Shown: positions 1-8,097, numbered from the stretch's first letter. The stretch: 13,068 nt of DNA from JBBDWJ01 sp040902925 (GCA_040902925.1 JBBDWJ010000316.1:1-13068); one strand, 5' to 3'. Made by a program: numbers and translations. Notes: generated by a model from the sequence alone, not told the origin.

Positions 1-678
1 GAGAAGTACAACGTCCGCATGGTGAAGATCACCGGCAGCCAGCGCATCGATCTGCTGGGCGTGAACAAAGAAGACCTGCCGAAGATCTGGGCGGAACTCG
101 GTATGCCGTCGGGCCAGGCATATTCGAAGGGCGTCCGCATGGTGAAGACGTGTGTCGGCACCGATTTCTGCCGCTTCGGAACGCAGAACGCGATTGAGAC
201 CGGCATCGAGCTCGAACGCCGGCTGGAGAATCTCTACACGCCTCACAAAGTGAAGATGGGCGTTGTCGGCTGCCCGCGCAACTGCGCCGAGGCCACGGTC
301 AAAGACATCGGTCTGGTTGGCCAGGAAGGAAGCTGGCAGGTGGTGGCAGGCGGAGCCGCCGGCAAGGGCGTGCGCAAAGCGGATCTGCTGATTACCGTCG
401 AGACCACCGAGGAAGCGCTCGAAGCGGTTGCGCTGTTCTTCCAGTATTACCGCGAAAACGCCAACTACCTGGAGCGCACTTACGATTTCGTCGAGCGGAT
501 CGGCATCGAGAAGATCCGTAAGGAAACGGTCTACGCGCCCGAAGCGGCGAGGCAAGGGTTGCTGGAGCGCCTGCGCCGCTCCAAAGACCGCTCCTACGAT
601 GCGTGGCTCGAACGCGAGCACCCGGTCGAGAATACACAGTTCGTTCAGATTCAGCCGATGGAGACGGTCACCGCATGA
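1..678 (+). CDS. nirB: Nitrite reductase [NAD(P)H] large subunit, C-terminal part (5' truncated by window)
   Basis: This is the last 225 residues of an assimilatory-type siroheme nitrite reductase, which reduces nitrite to ammonium in the cytoplasm. The frame is open from base 1 without a start, so the gene continues upstream; NirB is normally over 800 residues, so the FAD/NAD(P)H and BFD-like domains lie outside. The visible part is the nitrite/sulfite reductase hemoprotein half-domain. The four cysteines that bridge siroheme and the [4Fe-4S] cluster are present as TCVGTDFC (Cys codons at 151 and 169) and GCPRNC (Cys codons at 271 and 283). The stretches LLGVNKEDLPKIWAELGMPS and ETTEEALEAV are typical of the NirB C-terminus. 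The stop overlaps the next start (ATGA, 675-678), giving translational coupling to nirD. The ATG at 19 is an internal methionine, not the start. Confidence 0.95.
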   Translation, partial: EKYNVRMVKITGSQRIDLLGVNKEDLPKIWAELGMPSGQAYSKGVRMVKTCVGTDFCRFGTQNAIETGIELERRLENLYTPHKVKMGVVGCPRNCAEATVKDIGLVGQEGSWQVVAGGAAGKGVRKADLLITVETTEEALEAVALFFQYYRENANYLERTYDFVERIGIEKIRKETVYAPEAARQGLLERLRRSKDRSYDAWLEREHPVENTQFVQIQPMETVTA

Positions 679-1010
679 AGTGGATTCGAGTAACCCAGGC
701 CGACAACATTCCAGTTCGCCAAGGCCGCAGCGTCAAGCTGGGGTCGTATGAGCTGGCGATCTTCAATCTTGGCGGTGGATTTCGCGCCGTTGAAAGCCGC
801 TGCCCGCACCGCGGCGGTCCGTTGGCCGACGGTATCGTCGCCGGCGATGACATCATCTGCCCGTTGCACAACTGGCGTGTTTCGCTCGACAGCGGCATGG
901 TTCGGCTGCCGAATTCCGAGGAAGCTTGCGTCCGTACGTTCGATACCAAAGTGGTCGAAGGAATCGTGATGGTGTTGCTGCCGGCCGAGCAGCAGGAAGC
1001 GGCCGCATAG
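675..1010 (+). CDS. nirD: Nitrite reductase small subunit NirD, Rieske-type [2Fe-2S] protein
   Basis: This is a 111-residue small subunit of the NirBD nitrite reductase. The ATG at 675 overlaps the nirB stop and a GGAG lies at 660-663; the same frame is open further upstream (from about 603), but that would overlap nirB and the family length argues for 675. The protein is a single Rieske domain. Box 1 is C43-P-H45-R-G-G and box 2 is C62-P-L-H65-N-W, so all four cluster ligands are present. Many NirD proteins, including the E. coli one, have lost these ligands; this copy should bind a [2Fe-2S] cluster and could carry electrons to the large subunit. It is the second gene of the nirB-nirD-nitrate reductase cluster. 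A stand-alone Rieske ferredoxin is the alternative, but the position behind nirB makes NirD far more likely. Confidence 0.92.
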   Translation: MKWIRVTQADNIPVRQGRSVKLGSYELAIFNLGGGFRAVESRCPHRGGPLADGIVAGDDIICPLHNWRVSLDSGMVRLPNSEEACVRTFDTKVVEGIVMVLLPAEQQEAAA

Positions 1011-1049
1011 CTGCCGCGCGGCCTTGCGGGAAAAACAGCCTTGGTGACG

Positions 1050-2570
1050 ATGTCCACACATCCGGTTACTGAAGAGAATCCATTCGTGATTCTCGCTTCC
1101 GGCCCTGCTCCAAATCCGGAGGGACTGCTGCGGCGGGAATCCTCGTTGGTCCCGAAAATTCCCCTGCAGGACGGCGAGCAGTACCGCTTTCACTTCGATA
1201 TGTCGAAGTGCATCGGCTGCAAGTGCTGCGAAGTCGCCTGCGCCGAGCAGAACAACAATCCTCCCGACATCTCGTGGCGGCGCGTTGGCGAAATGGAAGG
1301 CGGCGTTTACCCGAATACACAGCGCCTCTATCTATCGATGGGATGCAACCATTGCGTCGAGCCGTCGTGCATGACCGGCTGTCCGACCGAAGCCTATTCG
1401 AAGGATGCGGCGACGGGTATCGTGCTGCACGATGCGAACATGTGTATCGGCTGCGAATACTGCATCTGGAACTGCCCTTACAACGTGCCGGTCTTCAACG
1501 AAGAGCGGGGCGTGGTAGGCAAATGCGACATGTGCCACGGGCGGCTGGCGGAAGGGGACAAGCCCGCGTGTGTCAACGCCTGCCCGTCGGAAGCGATTCA
1601 GATTGAGATCGTCAACATCGAGCAGTGGAAGAAAGTGTATCGCGAATCGGCCAACGCGCCGGGCCTGCCGAGCGCCGACGATACGATTTCGACGACGCGC
1701 GTGACGCTGCCGGGCGGCCTGCCGCTCGACGCGCGCAAGGCCGACTACCACCGCGTGAAACCCGAGAAGCCGCACTTCTCGCTCGTCGCGATGACCGTGC
1801 TGACGCAGCTTGCCGTTGGCGGTTTTGTGGCCGCCTGGCTGCTGAGTTTGCTTTCGGAATCGCGCACGCCCGACGTTGCCGGCACGGCGGCCTTGATAGT
1901 GGGCCTGCTGTCGTTCGGAATTTCGCCGCTGCACTTGGGGCGGCCGGCCTTTGCGTTCCGGGCGGTTCGCAACTGGAAGCGATCATGGCTGAGCCGCGAG
2001 ATCGTGTCGCTCACCGGCTTTGGCGCTTCCGCAACGGCCTACGCGGTTTTACTGTGGCTCGAAATTCCCGCGGTCAATGTGGTTGGCGCCATGGCGACGG
2101 CGCTTGGCCTTTGCGGCATCACCGCCACTTCATTCTTGTATCTCGTACCCGGGCGTCCCGCATGGCGCACTCCATACACGGTCGTTGAATTTGTGCTGAC
2201 CGGCGCCGTGCTTGGGCCTCTGTTCATCGCGGTGCTGGGCGTCACGACTCCGTTGCTTCCGGTGATCGTTGCCGCCGCGGCGATTGGCCAGCTGCTCAAT
2301 CAGGTCTGGAAGTTCGTGGCTCTCACCCGCTCGGAGGAGTTCGAGAAGCAAGCCTCGGCAAGGTTGCTGTCCAGGGAATTTGCGCTGCTGGTCTTGCTTC
2401 GCTTGCTGCTCGTGGTTGCGGGCGGCGTAGTGCTTCCCTTGGTGGACTGGATGATCGCCGGCTTCGTGCTCGCGCTCGCGGGCGAACTGCTGGGGCGGTA
2501 TTTGTTCTTCGTCAGCGTCGTCCCGAAAAACATGGCGCTGACGTTCTTCGAGCAGGCGGAAGCCGCATGA
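1050..2570 (+). CDS. Fused DmsB-like 4x[4Fe-4S] ferredoxin and DmsC/NrfD-like membrane anchor of a molybdoenzyme
   Basis: This 506-residue protein joins two subunits that are usually separate. Residues ~45-190 are a DmsB/NrfC-type electron-transfer domain with 16 cysteines for four [4Fe-4S] clusters: C54/C57/C60/C64, C99/C102/C107/C111, C132/C135/C138/C142 and C159/C162/C174/C178. After a linker (~190-240), residues ~243-490 contain about eight hydrophobic helices and the DmsC-family HLGRP motif at 295-299. No Tat or Sec signal is visible, so the ferredoxin domain should face the cytoplasm. The likely role is to oxidise quinol in the membrane and pass electrons to the nitrate reductase encoded next, with which it overlaps by ATGA. 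The start is uncertain: TTG 1041, GTG 1044 and ATG 1050 are in frame, no Shine-Dalgarno decides, and the ATG is preferred. The gap to nirD is about 40 bp. Confidence 0.88.
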   Translation: MSTHPVTEENPFVILASGPAPNPEGLLRRESSLVPKIPLQDGEQYRFHFDMSKCIGCKCCEVACAEQNNNPPDISWRRVGEMEGGVYPNTQRLYLSMGCNHCVEPSCMTGCPTEAYSKDAATGIVLHDANMCIGCEYCIWNCPYNVPVFNEERGVVGKCDMCHGRLAEGDKPACVNACPSEAIQIEIVNIEQWKKVYRESANAPGLPSADDTISTTRVTLPGGLPLDARKADYHRVKPEKPHFSLVAMTVLTQLAVGGFVAAWLLSLLSESRTPDVAGTAALIVGLLSFGISPLHLGRPAFAFRAVRNWKRSWLSREIVSLTGFGASATAYAVLLWLEIPAVNVVGAMATALGLCGITATSFLYLVPGRPAWRTPYTVVEFVLTGAVLGPLFIAVLGVTTPLLPVIVAAAAIGQLLNQVWKFVALTRSEEFEKQASARLLSREFALLVLLRLLLVVAGGVVLPLVDWMIAGFVLALAGELLGRYLFFVSVVPKNMALTFFEQAEAA

Positions 2571-4768
2571 AGCTTTCGCGCCTGCTCGGCTTCGACATTC
2601 TCGGCGAGAAGTACGCCTACGGGCACGATCCCGAAATCGGCTACACTGCGGCGGAAAAAATCCCCGACAAGTGGGTGCCGACCACCTGTGGCTATTGCTC
2701 GGTCGGCTGCGGCATGTATGTCGGGGTCAAAGACGGCCGCGCCGTGAGTGTTCGCGGCAACGACGACCACCCGGTTAACCGCGGCAAGCTGTGCCCGAAA
2801 GGGCTCGCCGAGCATCACACACTCGACACCGACGCGCGCGCCCGGGACCCGTTGCTGCGGCGCGGCGGTCGATTGGAGCGGGTTGGTTGGGGTGAAGCGC
2901 TCGACGAAATGGTCAGCCGCTTTCGTGGCGTGCAACAAAAGTACGGCCCGCGCGCGCTCGGCGTGGTCGGCACCGGCCAACTGGTCACCGAAGAGTTTTA
3001 CGCGCTTGGGAAGCTCGTGCAGCTCGGTTTTGGAACCAATAACTACGACGGCAATACGACCCTGTGCATGGCCAGCGCCGTTTCGGGGTATAAGGGTTCG
3101 TTCGGCAGCGACGGCCCCCCCGGCGCGTACGACGACCTCGAGCAGGCCGATGTCGTTTTCCTGATCGGCGCAAATATCGCCGACAACCACCCGATCCTGT
3201 GCTATCGCTTGGAGCAAAATCCGCGCACGAAACTAATTGTGGCTGACCCGCGTGTGAGCAAGACCGCGCGTCTGGCTGATCTCTATCTCCCTTTGAAGCC
3301 GCGCTCGGATCTCGCGCTGCTCAACGGCATCGCGCACATCCTGATCCACGCGGGGCTCATCGACCGCGACTACATCGACGCGCACACCACCGGATTCGCC
3401 GAACTCGAAACGCATCTCGAAAAATACACGCCTGAGCGCGTCGCAGCTGTCACCGGTTTGAGCGAGGAGCTGATCTATCGCACCGCGCTGCTGTACGGCC
3501 GCGCCAAAGCGCCGTTCATCGGATGGACGATGGGCGTCAACCACTCGACCAAAGGCGCCGAAACCGTGAACGCCATCTGCAACCTCGCTTTGCTGACCGG
3601 AACGATCGGACGCCCCGGGGCGTCGCCGTTTTCCATCACCGGGCAATGCAACGCGATGGGCACGCGCGAGACCGGCTTCACTTCCGGCCTGCCCGGCTAT
3701 CGCAAGTTCGACGACGCGGCGGATCGCGAAGACCTCGCCCGGCTCTGGAACGTTTCACCGGACGAACTGCCCACCGAGCGCGGCCTGGCCTATCCCGACA
3801 TCGTCGAAGCTTGCCTCAAGGGCGACATCAAAGCGCTTTGGGTGATCGCGACGAACCCGATTGTTTCGTTTCCCAATGTAGACGTGCTGCGACAGGCTTT
3901 CGAGAACCTCGACTTCCTCGTCGTTCAGGATGGATATCACCCAACGCCGACGACCGAGATCGCCGATCTCGTGCTGCCGGCCGCCATCTGGGGCGAGAAA
4001 GAGGGCACGTACACCAACTCCGAGCGCCGTGTCAGCAAGGTCAACAAAGCCGTTGACCCTCCCGGTGAAGCGAAATCCGACTTCGACATCTTTCTTGCGG
4101 GGGCCGAGAAACGCGGCGTGCGCGAACGCCTCTACCCAGGCTGGAGCGGTCCCAAAGACGCCTTTGAAGAGTGGCGCCGCGTCTCGAAGGGGCGCCTGTG
4201 TGATTATTCCGGGCTCTCCTACGAATTGCTCGAACAGCGACACGGCGTGCAGTGGCCGTTCACCGAAGAGGACGCCGCGCGTCTCAACGGCGAACCGCCC
4301 GCAACAAGCCGCCTCTACGCCGACGGGCAGTTTCAAGCCGAAAACGGCAAGGCGAAACTGTGGGCGGTCGAGTGGGAGCCGTTTTCCGAACAGCCCAACG
4401 ACTCGTTTCCGTTCATCCTAAACACGGGCCGCACCGTTGAGCATTGGCATACGCGTACCAAGACGAAGGAAGTAAAAATTCTCGAGCGGCTGGCGCCCAC
4501 CGCTTGGCTCGAAATGAATCCCCGCGATGCGCGCCGGTTGAGCTTGCAGCCGCACGACCGCGTGCGGGTTGTCTCGCCGCGAAGCCATGTGGACGATCTT
4601 GAGCTGCGAATAACCGAGATCGTGGCGCCGGGTCAGGTGTTCATGCCGTTCCACTACGTGGAGCGCAACTCGAACGTGCTGACGCAAAGCGCGTTCGATC
4701 CACTCTCTCGCGAACCGAACTATAAGCAGTGCGCGGTTCGCGTGGAGCGAGCAACGTTGGGCCGTTGA
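2567..4768 (+). CDS. nasA: Assimilatory-type nitrate reductase catalytic subunit, Mo-bisMGD / [4Fe-4S] (NasA/NarB-like)
   Basis: This is a 733-residue molybdopterin oxidoreductase that would reduce nitrate to nitrite in the cytoplasm. The N-terminal [4Fe-4S] site is C41-x2-C44-x3-C48 with C76 in LCPKG. The segment NTTLCMASAVSGYKGSFGSD carries the probable Mo-ligating Cys167, as in the Nap/Nas group rather than a formate dehydrogenase. SITGQCNAMGTRETG and LNTGRTVEHWHTRTKT are further Nas/Nap-type cofactor-binding segments. The C-terminus holds the dinucleotide-binding domain and ends there; the extra BFD-like [2Fe-2S] domain of Klebsiella-type NasA is absent, so the length resembles cyanobacterial NarB. 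There is no twin-arginine signal, arguing against a periplasmic Nap. The start overlaps the stop of the fused ferredoxin/anchor gene, which probably supplies its electrons. Another substrate cannot be excluded, but nirBD, narK and the motif set all point to nitrate. Confidence 0.9.
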   Translation: MKLSRLLGFDILGEKYAYGHDPEIGYTAAEKIPDKWVPTTCGYCSVGCGMYVGVKDGRAVSVRGNDDHPVNRGKLCPKGLAEHHTLDTDARARDPLLRRGGRLERVGWGEALDEMVSRFRGVQQKYGPRALGVVGTGQLVTEEFYALGKLVQLGFGTNNYDGNTTLCMASAVSGYKGSFGSDGPPGAYDDLEQADVVFLIGANIADNHPILCYRLEQNPRTKLIVADPRVSKTARLADLYLPLKPRSDLALLNGIAHILIHAGLIDRDYIDAHTTGFAELETHLEKYTPERVAAVTGLSEELIYRTALLYGRAKAPFIGWTMGVNHSTKGAETVNAICNLALLTGTIGRPGASPFSITGQCNAMGTRETGFTSGLPGYRKFDDAADREDLARLWNVSPDELPTERGLAYPDIVEACLKGDIKALWVIATNPIVSFPNVDVLRQAFENLDFLVVQDGYHPTPTTEIADLVLPAAIWGEKEGTYTNSERRVSKVNKAVDPPGEAKSDFDIFLAGAEKRGVRERLYPGWSGPKDAFEEWRRVSKGRLCDYSGLSYELLEQRHGVQWPFTEEDAARLNGEPPATSRLYADGQFQAENGKAKLWAVEWEPFSEQPNDSFPFILNTGRTVEHWHTRTKTKEVKILERLAPTAWLEMNPRDARRLSLQPHDRVRVVSPRSHVDDLELRITEIVAPGQVFMPFHYVERNSNVLTQSAFDPLSREPNYKQCAVRVERATLGR

Positions 4769-4776
4769 AGCGGTTG

Positions 4777-4810
4777 ATCCGTTGATGCGCTCAACGACGG
4801 ATACGTTTTT
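4777..4810 (+). terminator. Terminator-like hairpin downstream of nasA
   Basis: Nine bases after the nasA stop, GTTGA (4781-4785) and TCAAC (4791-4795) pair around a TGCGC loop. Flanking ATCC (4777-4780) and GGAT (4799-4802) can extend the stem across a short bulge. A run of five T follows at 4806-4810. The stem is modest and bulged, so it may be weak or conditional. If active it would separate nasA from narK, consistent with the 430-bp leader before narK. Confidence 0.45.
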
Positions 4811-5116
4811 GCCCGTGGCCGGTCGTCTCGATAGCCGGCACACCGGTTCATTTGCGGTCCTGGTTGGCCGTACAGTTGTCACGTTCCGGCCTTGATTCGC
4901 TGGAACTCCTTCCTTCCGCACCCTGCCGTGCTGAGGACGAGCATCATCCCAAAAAAGCTTCGCCGGATTCATGTGACCGATGCGAAGTGCGGGCCGCGCA
5001 AGCCCGGCAGCACATCCCCACGAACGCCCGAACGGGTTGGCGATTCGCTTCCACACAGTCAAGAGCCGCGGAGACTGCCATCCGCGTACGGCGCGACGGT
5101 TGAGACGCGCGCCCAA

Positions 5117-5151
5117 GGATTCGTCTTTTCGAAATTCGAAAATCCGAATCC
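5117..5151. promoter_or_regulatory. 35-bp near-perfect palindrome upstream of narK (putative operator)
   Basis: The element is symmetric about A5134. The inner arms are TTTTCGAA (5126-5133) and TTCGAAAA (5135-5142), and the outer arms are GGATTCG (5117-5123) and CGAATCC (5145-5151). Only the TC dinucleotides between them (5124-5125 and 5143-5144) do not pair, so 15 of 17 positions per arm are symmetric. It ends 47 bp before the narK start and is AT-richer than its surroundings. It could be a binding site for a dimeric regulator or, as RNA, a hairpin with an AAATT loop. The regulator is not identifiable from the window. Confidence 0.55.
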
Positions 5152-5198
5152 GAACACGACGCTGTCGCCGGTCACCCCGGCAGAAGGAAACGCCAACG

Positions 5199-6550
5199 AT
5201 GGACTTCAAGAACAAGGCCACAAGGATCAACCTGTTCAGTCTGGCTACCGCGCCGATGCGAACCTTCCACATGACATGGTTCGCTTTCTTTCTTTGTTTC
5301 TTCGGCTGGTTCGGAATCGCGCCGCTGATGGCGGTGGTGCGCGAAGATCTTTCGCTCACCAAAGAGCAGATCGGAAACACGATCATCGCGTCGGTGGCCA
5401 TCACGGTCGTCGCCCGCTTGCTGATTGGCTGGCTTTGCGACCGCATCGGCCCCCGCAAGGCCTACACGTGGCTGCTCGTTCTAGGATCGCTGCCCGTGAT
5501 GGGGATTGGCCTCGCGCACGACTACGAAACATTCCTGCTCTTCCGACTGGCGATCGGCGCGATCGGGCCTCGTTCGTCATCACGCAATACCACACTTCGG
5601 TGATGTTCGCGCCGAACGTCGTCGGCACCGCCAACGCAACGACCGCGGGCTGGGGCAACCTTGGCGGAGGCGTGACGCAGATGGCCATGCCGCTGCTGTT
5701 CGCCGCCGTGCTCAGTTTCGGCTTCTCTGAGGCGTTGGGCTGGCGTCTCGCAATGGTGATTCCTGGAGTAGCACTGCTGCTGAGTGGCATTGCCTATTGG
5801 TTCGTCACGCAAGATTCCCCGGAAGGCAACTACGCCGAGCTGCGCGAGCGCGGTGAAATGGCGCCCGCCAAGCAGGCCAACGGAGCATTTTGGGAAGCGT
5901 GCAAAGACCGCCGCGTCTGGGCGCTGTTTGTGATCTACGGCGCGTGTTTCGGCATCGAGTTGACCATCAACAACATCGCTGCGCTCTACTTTCACGATTA
6001 CTTCGATCTTGGACTCGCATCAGCGGGTTTGGTAGCCGGCCTGTTCGGCCTGATGAACATTTTCGCGCGCACTCTGGGCGGCGTTGTCGGCGACCGCTGC
6101 GGTCTCAAATGGGGCCTCAAAGGGCGTGTCGCGTGTCTCGGCGCTGTGCTGTTGTGCGAGGGGCTAGCCCTGATGCTGTTTTCGCAGCAGACTGTGTTGC
6201 CGATCGCGATCGCGTCGCTGATTGTCTTCAGTCTCTTTGTGCAGATGTCGGAGGGCGCTACCTACTCCGTCGTTCCCTTCATCAATCGCAAGGCTCTCGG
6301 GGCGGTAGCGGGAATCGTAGGCGCGGGCGGAAATGCCGGAGCGGTTGCCGCGGGTTTCCTGTTCAAGAGCCCTTCGCTCACCTGGCCGCAGGCGCTGCTC
6401 ATTCTCGGCGTTGTCGTGACAGCCTGCTCGGCGCTGAGCGTGCTGGTTCGCTTCAGCGAGGCCGATGAGAAAGCCGTGCGGGAAGAAATGGCCCGCCGCG
6501 CGAGCCTGGCCATGGGCGATACGCCGGATCTCGTCCGGGAGGCGGCATGA
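5199..6550 (+). CDS. narK: NarK-type nitrate/nitrite transporter (MFS, NNP family), frame broken by a 1-base deletion
   Basis: This is an inner-membrane major facilitator transporter for nitrate and/or nitrite. Starting at ATG 5199, behind AGAAGGAA, the first frame gives about 123 matching residues: an aromatic first helix with FHMTWFAFF, then the MFS signature RLLIGWLCDRIGPRKAY. At GGGCC (5565-5569) the frame fails; the family sequence resumes at once in another frame with SFVITQYHTSVMFAPNVVG. One missing base, for example GGGG read as GGG, explains it. The downstream frame contains both NNP signatures, GWGNLGGGVTQ and GAGGNAGAVAAG, and ends at 6550. Restored, the protein would be ~450 residues, a full-length NarK. 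As given, translation from 5199 would end at 5603. Because everything else is intact, a sequencing or assembly error is as likely as a real mutation. The stop overlaps an upstream in-frame ATG of the porin gene. Confidence 0.88.
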
Positions 6551-6624
6551 TGCGTTCCATACGGCGACACAATTGCTGTTACACAAGCCGCCAGGCGCAG
6601 CGAACGCCGGCAGCAAGGGGAAGC

Positions 6625-8046
6625 ATGAGGCCACAGGCAATCAAAGGCTACATGCTGTTGCGCGCCCCGCTCCCAGCGGCTCTGCTGGCGGGGCTATTCG
6701 TCCTAGCTCCGCCCAACCCCCTGCTCGCTGGGGCATCTGACCCAGCCGAGCCAGCCCAGGCCGCAGCTTCGCTGCCCGCGCCGCAGCCCTTAGCGGCTCT
6801 CGAAAAACCGGTCCTCGAAAACGCGAACGCACAACTGCCGGCGTGGCTCAAGCTCAGTGGCGAGGTGCGATTTCGGTATGAGTCGCGCCAGGGGCTCGGT
6901 TTTCAGGAAGGCAACGACGACGAATATGGCTTGGTCCGCACGCGCTTGAACATCGACATCCAGCCCAACCGCTGGCTGCAATTCTTCGTGCAAGGCCAGG
7001 ACGCCCGAGCACCCGGCATTGATAGCTCGCGCGCCAGCGGCCTCTACCGCGATCCCCTCGACCTGCGGCAGGCCTATGTCCGGATTAAAGCCGGTGAACG
7101 GCGAACCATCGCGGTAACGGTCGGCCGCCAACTACTCAACTATGGCGACCAGCGCCTCATCGGCCCGCTCGATTGGACCAACACGTCGCGAGCGTTTGAC
7201 GCCGCAAAGGTCGAGCTGCAGCCAACCGAAAACGTGAAGCTCGACTTCTTCTCGGCTTCGGTCGTCGAAAACAACCCCAATCGCCGCGTCAATCTCTCGC
7301 CCGAAGGCAACAACCTGCATGGCTTCTATGGCGCGATCCGGAGCGTGATTCCAAAATCGACGATCGAGCCCTATCTGCTGTGGAAGACGACGCCATTTGT
7401 GAACACGGAGCTCGGCCGCGCTGGCGATCTCGACCGCTATACCGGCGGCGTGCGCATCTGGGGTGCGGGCCTGGGGCGATGGGACTATAACCTCGCCGTC
7501 ATCCGGCAGTGGGGAAACGCCGCCAGCAATCCGATCAGCGCCTGGGGATCGTACGCCGAAGTCGGCTACACGCTTCCGCTCCGATGGACGCCGCGCGCCT
7601 ATGCCGAATACACCTACGGATCAGGCGACGCCGACCCGAACGACGGCCGAGTCGGCGGGTTTGACGATCTCTACCCGACGGCGCACCTTTGGTACGGCTA
7701 CAACGACATGGTGGGCTGGAGAAACCTTAAAAACGTGCGGCTCGGGCTGCAGCTACAACCACACCGCAAGCTGAAAGCTTCCTTCGACTATCACTCCTTC
7801 TGGCTGGCTAGCCGCCGCGACGGCCTGTACAACGTCGCGGGCAGGCTCGCGGTCGCCGCGCCCGAAGAGGGAGCCGCCGACGCAAAAATCGGCGACGAAA
7901 TCGATGTCACTTTCACGGTACCGCTCACCCCGGTAGTCGCCTTGGGCGGCGGCGTCGGCCATTTGTTTGCGGGCCCATTTCTCGAATCCAACACTCCAGG
8001 GCACGGCAACACCTTTAGCTTCGTGTTCCTGGCCTACAAGTTCTGA
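6625..8046 (+). CDS. Alginate-export-family outer-membrane beta-barrel protein (putative nitrate/nitrite porin)
   Basis: This is a 473-residue outer-membrane protein of the alginate export (AlgE-like) family. The ATG at 6625 follows AAGGGGA and gives an N-terminus with a hydrophobic signal sequence (about residues 11-30, ending near LLAGA). The same frame is open to ATG 6547, which overlaps the narK stop, but that adds 26 residues (RRHNCCYTSRQ...) that do not look like a signal peptide. The mature part begins after an Ala/Pro-rich linker at about residue 75 with LKLSGEVRFRYES. It continues as alternating amphipathic strands (RTRLNIDIQ, WLQFFVQGQDAR, RQAYVRI, GRQLLNYGDQRLIG). It ends FVFLAYKF, with the C-terminal Phe typical of barrel proteins. 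Family members are not restricted to alginate; the position behind narK suggests an outer-membrane route for nitrate or nitrite, which is inference. Confidence 0.82.
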   Translation: MRPQAIKGYMLLRAPLPAALLAGLFVLAPPNPLLAGASDPAEPAQAAASLPAPQPLAALEKPVLENANAQLPAWLKLSGEVRFRYESRQGLGFQEGNDDEYGLVRTRLNIDIQPNRWLQFFVQGQDARAPGIDSSRASGLYRDPLDLRQAYVRIKAGERRTIAVTVGRQLLNYGDQRLIGPLDWTNTSRAFDAAKVELQPTENVKLDFFSASVVENNPNRRVNLSPEGNNLHGFYGAIRSVIPKSTIEPYLLWKTTPFVNTELGRAGDLDRYTGGVRIWGAGLGRWDYNLAVIRQWGNAASNPISAWGSYAEVGYTLPLRWTPRAYAEYTYGSGDADPNDGRVGGFDDLYPTAHLWYGYNDMVGWRNLKNVRLGLQLQPHRKLKASFDYHSFWLASRRDGLYNVAGRLAVAAPEEGAADAKIGDEIDVTFTVPLTPVVALGGGVGHLFAGPFLESNTPGHGNTFSFVFLAYKF

Positions 8047-8097
8047 CGCCGCGAGCGCTTCTGATGCGCTGAGCACATCGCAAAGCCACCGCAACTG

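Larger units (their letters stand above)
4769..5198 (+). other. 430-bp intergenic leader between nasA and narK
   Basis: I see no convincing gene here. A frame continuous with narK stays open upstream to about 4980, but its product is Arg/Pro/Ser-rich and resembles no transporter, so it is treated as chance. The stretch contains the terminator-like hairpin at 4777-4810, GCCGG/CCGGC/ACCGGT elements at about 4820-4855 that could form alternative short stems, and the 35-bp palindrome at 5117-5151. A purine-rich ribosome binding site, AGAAGGAA, lies at about 5182-5189 before the narK ATG. This leader is unusually long for a cluster whose other genes overlap or are closely spaced, so narK regulation may be located here. 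Confidence 0.5.

Noticed and set aside
2300..3217. Long minus-strand open frame (305 codons) opposite the fused anchor gene and nasA
   Set aside because: It is a composition-driven shadow in GC-rich DNA; the + strand proteins there have clear cofactor motifs.
4892..5570. Long N-terminal extensions in two frames upstream of the narK halves
   Set aside because: Both are Arg/Pro/Ser-rich with no family resemblance. The real start is ATG 5199 behind AGAAGGAA, and the second frame only becomes coding after the frameshift.
6547..6624. Upstream start ATG 6547 for the porin, overlapping the narK stop
   Set aside because: It would add 26 residues including CCYTSRQAQR that do not fit a signal peptide; ATG 6625 has AAGGGGA and leads directly into a hydrophobic signal. 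It remains a possible alternative.
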